Positions 58,912 through 64,000 of a stretch of DNA of 64,000 nt are shown piece by piece. The DNA comes from Longimicrobiales bacterium (GTDB taxonomy: Bacteria; Gemmatimonadota; Gemmatimonadetes; Longimicrobiales; Gaopeijiaceae), in assembly GCA_028278645.1 (NCBI GenBank), contig JANQDZ010000040.1, positions 1 to 64,000 of the forward strand, read 5' to 3'. The position numbers and the translations under genes are program-made. The notes below the pieces were generated by a model. The model had not been told where the DNA came from. It ran no database searches and saw only the letters and a list, made by a program, of their open reading frames with translations. Within the stretch, counting starts at the first letter, position 1. Each line of letters opens with the position of its first letter.

Positions 58912-61650
58912 TCACTCCGACCTCAGCGCAAGGAGTGGATCCGTCCGGGCCGCACGAAACGCCGGCACCAGACAGGCGACCAGGGACGCTCCAGAAAGGA
59001 GGGATACAGCCAAGATCAGTGTGGTTGGATCGTGGGGCCCCACGCCGAAAAGAAAACCCTCCAGTAGGCCCGTCAGGAGGAACACACCCACCAATCCCAG
59101 GCCAACCCCGAAGAGGGTCAGTCGGAATCCGTGGGCCGCCACCCGTCCCACGATGCGACTCGATTCCGCGCCCAGGGCGCGACGAATGCCCATCTCCCGG
59201 GTCCGCCGGGTCACTGCGTAGGCCATCACCCCGTAAATCCCGACCACTGAAAGGAGGGCAGAGAGGAGGCCGAACGCTCCCACCAGGAACGCCTGAAACC
59301 GTGGACCGGCCACGGCCCTTCCCAGCCGAGCCTCCAAGGGCATGAGGCTGAAGAGTGTCACGTCGGGGTCCATATCCGCCAGAATCCGCTGGATCGGGAG
59401 GGCCAGGACGCCCGGATCCCCCTCAACCTTCAGGGCCACATCCAAACCGCCCCGATAGGAGTAGTAAGGAAAGAACACTGTCGGTACATCCCGTTCGGCG
59501 CCCCGGTGTCGCACGTCGGCCACCACGCCTACCACGGTCCACCACTCGTCTTCACCGGTGTTGATTCGGCGCCCGATGGGGCTCTCCCCGGCAAGGTGCC
59601 GCCGGCCGAGGCTCTCGGTGACCACGACCTCCTTGGCATCGGACCAAACCCACTCAGCCCGAAAAGGCCTCCCCTCGAGAAGGTCCATGCCCAATACATC
59701 GAAGTATGTTGGGGTCACCTCCTTTTGCTCCACCCGGACCTCCTGACCCGGGGCCGGAGAATGCCCCTCCATCTCGATATCACCCCAGTGAAACTGCCCA
59801 CCGGCCGGAAGATAGATGGTCATGCCGGCCTCTCGAACACCCGGAAGGGACAGCACCCGATCATTCAGCTCCTGGTAGAACGCCCTCCTGGCGCTGGCCT
59901 CAGCGTATTCGTCCCCGGGTAGGGAAGTCTCGAATGTGAGAACCGACACGGGGTCGAACCCGGTTTCCTCGTTCAGGAGGGCGGCGAAGCTTCGGATCAG
60001 GAGGCTCCCGCTCACCAGGAGCACCAGAGCCAGGCCGAGCTGAACGACCACCAGCCCGTCGCGGAGGCGCCTTTCAACCGATCCCCAGGAGGACCACCGG
60101 AATCCGGGTATGAGGCGGGTCCCGGACCGGAGGCGCACCGCGTGTAGTGCCGGCACAAGCCCCACGGCGAGGCCCACCACCACAGCTACCGCCCCGGTAA
60201 AAACCAGCACCGCTCCGTCCAATCGGACCGAGGCCTTCCTGGGCACGGCCTCCGGAGCAAAGCCCGGTACCGCATTCACGATGATCCATGTCAGGCCAAG
60301 GCCCAGAACCGCCCCGAGGATGCTTACAAGGACACTTTCTGTGAGAAGAAGGCGGGCCAGCCGGCCTGGGCCAGCGCCCAAGGCCGCTCTGAGGCCGTGC
60401 TCCTGTTCCTTTCTGGTGGCCCGCGTGAGAGCGAGATTCATCACGTTGACGCAGGCAATCAGCAGGAGTGTGGACACGGCGCAAAAAAGGAGAGCCAGGG
60501 CAGGGCGTACCTCTCCAACCAAGGAACTTTGAAGAGGGGTCACGGAGGGACGCATCTCCCAATCCGGGCCTCCTGTGCGGATCAGGCCCACCCGCTGGGA
60601 TGCCAGCGCCCCATCAACCTGACGCTCGTCGGGGCCCGGCACGACCCGTCCCACGACCTCGTAATTCGTGGACCCGAGTCCGCGGCTCGCGTGGCTCAAC
60701 GAGATCCACAGATCCACAGTCTCGGACGGGAAGCCGAAGTTTGGTGGCATGACACCGACCACGGTGTACGGGATCCCGTTGACCGTGGCTTGAACTCCGT
60801 CCAAATCCCGCCTTGACCCTAGGCGATCTTGCCAGAGGCGGTAGCTCAAGAGGACGGCTCCCCGGGTGTCAGGTTGATCCTCTTCCTCCGATGTCCACCG
60901 GCCGACCAAAGGTGGGATCCCCAGTACTTGGAAGAGGCTGGCCGACGCCAGGACCCCGCCCAGTCGCTGCGTCCCGCCCTCCTCACCGAGGCTCACGTCA
61001 TAGCTCCAGGTGGCGTCGAACGCCCCGAGACCCCAGAAGGGCCTGTGGTCATTGCCGGCCCCCGGCCCCCGCCGCGTCCGGACCACGCCGCGGGCAAGGG
61101 ATTCATACGCGGGAAAGGTGATACTGCGGCGGTAGTGGCGCCTCATCCGGTCGTCCCACGACGACGCCTCCTCCAGTGTGGCTTGGCTCGAAGGTGTAAA
61201 TTCCAGGCTAACCAGGCGGCCCGGATCCGGATACGGAAGGGGCCGAAGGAGGATGCCGTAAACCACGGCGAATATCCCAGAGGTCGCTCCAATAGCCAGA
61301 CCCAGAGTCCCCAGGGTGGCGAGACTCCACCCCGGCTCCCGCTTCATACCCCGGAATCCGAAGCGTATATCGAAGGCCAGGTCTCGCATCCATGAGGTGC
61401 GGGAAGCGCGATCCAGTCGACTCCCTGGAGTGGGACGCCCTGGGCCGTTGAACACCGGAACACGACGGGATCCCACATACCGGAATCCGACCCTCAGCGC
61501 CTCGACCCAATACCAGATCGCCGCCCTTCTTCGGCTCTTCCTCGCCCGCTCCGTGTACTCCTCGAAGAGGTCCCCTCGAACGGAATCTCCCCGGTATCCC
61601 TCCGGAAGAAGGACGGTGAGCAGAGTTTCCGCCAGACGCGGAGGCCTCAT
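58912..61650 (-). CDS. ADOP permease, module 12 (N-terminal GDL-EEY domain)
   Basis: 912 residues from ATG 61650 (ATGA overlap). The N-terminal domain is ETLLTVLLPEGYRGDSVRGD then LFEEYTERARKSRRRAAIWY (about 8-50), the same type as modules 2 and 5. TM1 is near 115-145 (LGLAIGATSGIFAVVYGILL). The first coupling segment is NVMNLALTRATRKEQEHGLR then AALGAGPGR near 403; the second is TRRTREMGIRRALGAESSRI near 811. It ends ARTDPLLALRSE. Confidence 0.92.
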   Translation of the reverse strand: MRPPRLAETLLTVLLPEGYRGDSVRGDLFEEYTERARKSRRRAAIWYWVEALRVGFRYVGSRRVPVFNGPGRPTPGSRLDRASRTSWMRDLAFDIRFGFRGMKREPGWSLATLGTLGLAIGATSGIFAVVYGILLRPLPYPDPGRLVSLEFTPSSQATLEEASSWDDRMRRHYRRSITFPAYESLARGVVRTRRGPGAGNDHRPFWGLGAFDATWSYDVSLGEEGGTQRLGGVLASASLFQVLGIPPLVGRWTSEEEDQPDTRGAVLLSYRLWQDRLGSRRDLDGVQATVNGIPYTVVGVMPPNFGFPSETVDLWISLSHASRGLGSTNYEVVGRVVPGPDERQVDGALASQRVGLIRTGGPDWEMRPSVTPLQSSLVGEVRPALALLFCAVSTLLLIACVNVMNLALTRATRKEQEHGLRAALGAGPGRLARLLLTESVLVSILGAVLGLGLTWIIVNAVPGFAPEAVPRKASVRLDGAVLVFTGAVAVVVGLAVGLVPALHAVRLRSGTRLIPGFRWSSWGSVERRLRDGLVVVQLGLALVLLVSGSLLIRSFAALLNEETGFDPVSVLTFETSLPGDEYAEASARRAFYQELNDRVLSLPGVREAGMTIYLPAGGQFHWGDIEMEGHSPAPGQEVRVEQKEVTPTYFDVLGMDLLEGRPFRAEWVWSDAKEVVVTESLGRRHLAGESPIGRRINTGEDEWWTVVGVVADVRHRGAERDVPTVFFPYYSYRGGLDVALKVEGDPGVLALPIQRILADMDPDVTLFSLMPLEARLGRAVAGPRFQAFLVGAFGLLSALLSVVGIYGVMAYAVTRRTREMGIRRALGAESSRIVGRVAAHGFRLTLFGVGLGLVGVFLLTGLLEGFLFGVGPHDPTTLILAVSLLSGASLVACLVPAFRAARTDPLLALRSE

Positions 61651-61991
61651 GTCTCGACCTCAGCGTCCAGAACCGGACCCAAATCCTCCCAGAATATCCG
61701 CAGGGTGTTCCGGACCTCCCGAAGGGCGACGGCCCCTTCCTCCGTCACGGCCAGGTATCGCTTTGGGTGACCACTCCGTCCCGGCTCCCGCTCCCCCTGG
61801 GTGGATTCCAGAAACCCCTTTTCCTCGAGTCGGTCCAGGGTTACATAAACCGATCCTCGGGAGACGGACCGCCCCAAGCCTTCCTCCAGCGCTTCTCTCA
61901 CCAGAGGGGGGTAGGCTCCCTTCCCGACTCGGAGGATCGCCAGAAGAACGACCTGCTCGAACGTACCCAGTAGCCCGCTGCGATTTCCCAT
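61647..61991 (-). CDS. PadR-family transcriptional regulator, module 12 (class C)
   Basis: 114 residues. LLGTFEQVVLLAILRVGKGA, then GLGRSVSRGSVYVTLDRLEE, KGFLEST and the wing HPKRYLAVTEEGAVALREVR. Close to the module 5 PadR. The ATG lies 7 nt after the -10 box at the expected transcription start, so the message may be leaderless. Confidence 0.92.
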   Translation of the reverse strand: MGNRSGLLGTFEQVVLLAILRVGKGAYPPLVREALEEGLGRSVSRGSVYVTLDRLEEKGFLESTQGEREPGRSGHPKRYLAVTEEGAVALREVRNTLRIFWEDLGPVLDAEVET

Positions 61992-62026
61992 GCTGACACT
62001 GTAAGCATGGGAAGGAAAAAGGACAA
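61987..62026 (-). promoter_or_regulatory. 25-bp palindrome over the start codon and -10 box of module 12 PadR
   Basis: CCCATGCT and AGCATGGG (61987-62011) enclose a TGACACTGTAA centre; 11 of 12 pairs are complementary. It contains the ATG and the -10 box TACAGT (61998-62003); TTGTCC (62021-62026) lies 17 nt further upstream. The promoter layout matches module 5 base for base in spacing. Confidence 0.7.
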
Positions 62027-62074
62027 GGGAAACGGGACGGGGTCCCCTTCGGAGCCGAATGGGGATATGGTCGC

Positions 62075-62103
62075 TTGACTAATGGTCATTCGACAACTAC
62101 CGT
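62075..62103 (+). promoter_or_regulatory. Candidate promoter of module 13
   Basis: TTGACT (62075-62080) and TACCGT (62098-62103) are 17 nt apart. TGAC-TAATG-GTCA (62076-62088) overlaps the -35 box and is the only dyad nearby; it is short. Confidence 0.35.
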
Positions 62104-62166
62104 CAGTATCGTCGAGTTCCGGATGATCTACCTCCCGGGCGACCGGGTTACCACCGAGAGCAACCC

Positions 62167-62520
62167 ATGACGCACGACGACCGCGACGGCTACGATTTCC
62201 TACCCATGAACCCTCGAGACTACCTCGTCCTCTTCTCCCTGCTCAACGGGGACCGGCATGGCTACGGCATCGTCAAAGAGATCGAGGCGAGTTCCGGAGG
62301 GACCGTCCGCATGGATCCCTCCAACCTGCACCGGAGCCTCAAACGTTTGATCCGCGATGGACTGGTCGAGGATGCCAGATTAGACGAGGAGGCGGGTTCG
62401 CAGAGCCGCCGTCGTTACTACCGAATCACGGCATTCGGTGTTCGTGTGGTCCGAGCCGAAGCCACCCGTTTAGCGGAGCTTACGCGTCTGGCCGAACAGC
62501 GGGCGGTGATCGGATCGTGA
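62167..62520 (+). CDS. PadR-family transcriptional regulator, module 13 (class A)
   Basis: 117 residues. DYLVLFSLLNGDRHGYGIVK, then GTVRMDPSNLHRSLKRLIRD and the wing SRRRYYRITAFGVRVVRAEA. An alternative start is ATG 62206 (MNPRDYLVLF). The class A GTLYxAI line is varied to SNLHRSL. The stop overlaps the permease GTG by 4 nt (GTGA). Confidence 0.9.
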   Translation: MTHDDRDGYDFLPMNPRDYLVLFSLLNGDRHGYGIVKEIEASSGGTVRMDPSNLHRSLKRLIRDGLVEDARLDEEAGSQSRRRYYRITAFGVRVVRAEATRLAELTRLAEQRAVIGS

Positions 62521-64000
62521 GCGCTCCGAGTGGAGAGGGTCCCCGACCTGGGAGGAAAGAGGGAAGTGACCGGCTCTTGATCCGGATCTCGGCCCGATTC
62601 TACAGCACCCTGGTCCTCCTGCTGCCTCCTAGTCTGCGTTCCGGCTCCGAGGAAGAGCTGGTGGACACCTTTGTGGACCTCTGCCGCGACGCCAGGCGTG
62701 ATCGGGGCGTGATCGGAATCGCAGGGATGTGGTGGCGCGCGGTCGTGGCAGTACTCGGTGACGCAATTGGCGCCCGCCGAGAGGAAAGGCGGCATTCCCA
62801 CTCCGCCCCTCGCCCCGAGCGTTCAGTTGCGTCGGCGCTCGAAACCTCGTGCTACCAGCTACGCCAAGCTGTGCGGACGCTCGCCCGGCACCGGGGTTTT
62901 TCGACCACGGTAATCTTGATCCTCGCGATAGGAATCGGCGCGACCACGACGATCTTCTCCGTAGTAGACGGTCTCGTGCTCAAAGGAATCGACGCCCCGG
63001 AGGCGGACCGACTCGTATACTTCGACCAAGGCTCGCACACCGTACCCGAATACCTCGAATGGAAAAGCTCCGTCCTCACCGTCGAGACCCTCGTCGGCAT
63101 CCACGCCGAGAGTCGAGACCTCTCAGGCATCGGGAATCCCGAGCGGGTCAGAGTCAGTTCAGTGACGCCGGAGTACTTCAGCCTACTGGGCACAGCCCCG
63201 CACCACGGTAGGCTCGTCGACCAATCGGATATTGACCTTGAACGCAAGGTTGCCGTGCTCGCCTATCATCTCTGGGCTGGGCGCTTCGGCGCTGATTCGG
63301 CCGTGGTCGGGCGGGTGGCACGGCTCAACGGGGAGCCTCACGAGATCATCGGGGTGATGCGCCCGGGTTTTCGGCCCCCGGTTCGGCTCAACGTTGGAAA
63401 CGTGGACATCTGGACGCCGCTGATCCTCGCGCCAGAGCAGTTGAGCGACGCGTACTCCTCATACCTTCGGGTTTTCGGAAAACTCCAGGACGGCGCCACG
63501 ATCACCGGGGTGCAAGGAGAGGTCGATCGATCGATCATAGAATTGGAGGCCCGCTACCCCGAGGAGTACGCCACTTACGGTAGCCGGGGACGCTTCGTCC
63601 CAATCTCAACGCTACACCGGGCCGAGGTCGTCACGCATCAGGCCCCGGTTCTCACACTCTTCGGGGCCGTGAGCTTCATGCTTCTCATCGCCTGCACCAC
63701 CGTGGCGAGCCTCTTCCTAGCATGGGTTCGCGAGAGGGCGCCCGAGGTCCGGCTCCGAGTGGCGCTGGGAGCTTCGCGCAGGTGGCTGGTCTCCCAGCTC
63801 CTCACCGAGAGTGTTCTCCTCTCAGGCATCGGCGGTTTCATCGGTGTCGGACTTGCCTACGTGGGTGTGAGTGCTCTGGTGGGCGCAGTCGCCGTCGATC
63901 TCCCCGGCATAGCGACGCCCCAGGTCGACGGCCGTGTGCTGTTCTTCGCGACGCTCCTAGTCACGGCGACCGGCGTTGGATTCGGCTTCGTGCCGGCGGC
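62517..64000 (+). CDS. ADOP permease, module 13 (cut by window edge)
   Basis: 494 codons open to the right edge from GTG 62517. N-terminal domain ISARFYSTLVLLLPPSLRSG then EEELVDTFVDLCRDARRDRG, a relative of the YP-FR-EM type. TM1 is near 125-155 (LAIGIGATTTIFSVVDGLVL). First extracytoplasmic domain is complete; the first coupling segment is ASLFLAWVRERAPEVRLRVA then LGASRRWLV near 393. The second half lies outside the window. The GTG overlaps the PadR stop (GTGA). Confidence 0.9.
   Translation, partial: MSAPSGEGPRPGRKEGSDRLLIRISARFYSTLVLLLPPSLRSGSEEELVDTFVDLCRDARRDRGVIGIAGMWWRAVVAVLGDAIGARREERRHSHSAPRPERSVASALETSCYQLRQAVRTLARHRGFSTTVILILAIGIGATTTIFSVVDGLVLKGIDAPEADRLVYFDQGSHTVPEYLEWKSSVLTVETLVGIHAESRDLSGIGNPERVRVSSVTPEYFSLLGTAPHHGRLVDQSDIDLERKVAVLAYHLWAGRFGADSAVVGRVARLNGEPHEIIGVMRPGFRPPVRLNVGNVDIWTPLILAPEQLSDAYSSYLRVFGKLQDGATITGVQGEVDRSIIELEARYPEEYATYGSRGRFVPISTLHRAEVVTHQAPVLTLFGAVSFMLLIACTTVASLFLAWVRERAPEVRLRVALGASRRWLVSQLLTESVLLSGIGGFIGVGLAYVGVSALVGAVAVDLPGIATPQVDGRVLFFATLLVTATGVGFGFVPA

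Noticed and set aside
1-64000. CRISPR arrays, rRNA or tRNA genes
   Set aside because: I saw no regularly spaced short direct repeats and no conserved rRNA or tRNA sequence on reading both strands.

Overview
This 64 kb window of GC-rich bacterial DNA is dominated by one repeated unit: a small PadR-family repressor gene translationally coupled to a roughly 880-930 residue permease of the ADOP type (acidobacterial duplicated orphan permease: MacB/FtsX fold duplicated in one chain, with no ATPase). I count thirteen such modules, the last running off the right edge. ADOP/PadR pairs, 6-bladed beta-propeller lipoproteins and this GC content point to Acidobacteriota or Gemmatimonadota; I cannot choose between them from sequence alone.

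Layout. 0-1.8 kb: tail of an IS91-family transposase, then a substrate-binding/TolC fusion gene truncated at its 3' end. 1.9-41 kb: modules 1-10 (ADOP strands + - + + - - + - - +), with three beta-propeller genes (one broken by an in-frame stop), a decayed IS3-type transposase and two decayed IS91 transposases between them. 40.8-41.7 kb: an exported DUF6265-like protein. 42.0-51.9 kb: a tightly overlapping minus-strand operon (two amidohydrolases, SDR, small ABM-like protein, Cys-rich membrane protein, NmrA-like protein, ketopantoate-reductase-like, saccharopine-dehydrogenase-like, radical SAM, methyltransferase, second NmrA-like protein, then two gene relics). It has a good -24/-12 sigma-54 promoter and a divergent sigma-54 activator (52.0-53.6 kb). 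53.7-55.5 kb: a TetR gene coupled to a stand-alone NrfD/DsrP-like membrane protein. 55.7-64 kb: modules 11-13.

How the genes work together. In twelve of thirteen modules the PadR gene is upstream and overlaps or nearly abuts the permease start (ATGA, TGATG, TAATG or a 2-11 nt gap), so regulator and permease are made together; in module 1 the order is reversed. Most PadR promoters carry a dyad over or beside the -35/-10 boxes, and these dyads differ from module to module, which suggests separately autoregulated units. The PadR subclass tracks the type of N-terminal domain of its permease, so the pairs seem to have spread as units. No ABC ATPase is encoded anywhere in the window; energy supply, if any, must come from elsewhere. 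The sigma-54 operon looks like an inducible catabolic or modification pathway that I do not recognise as a described system.
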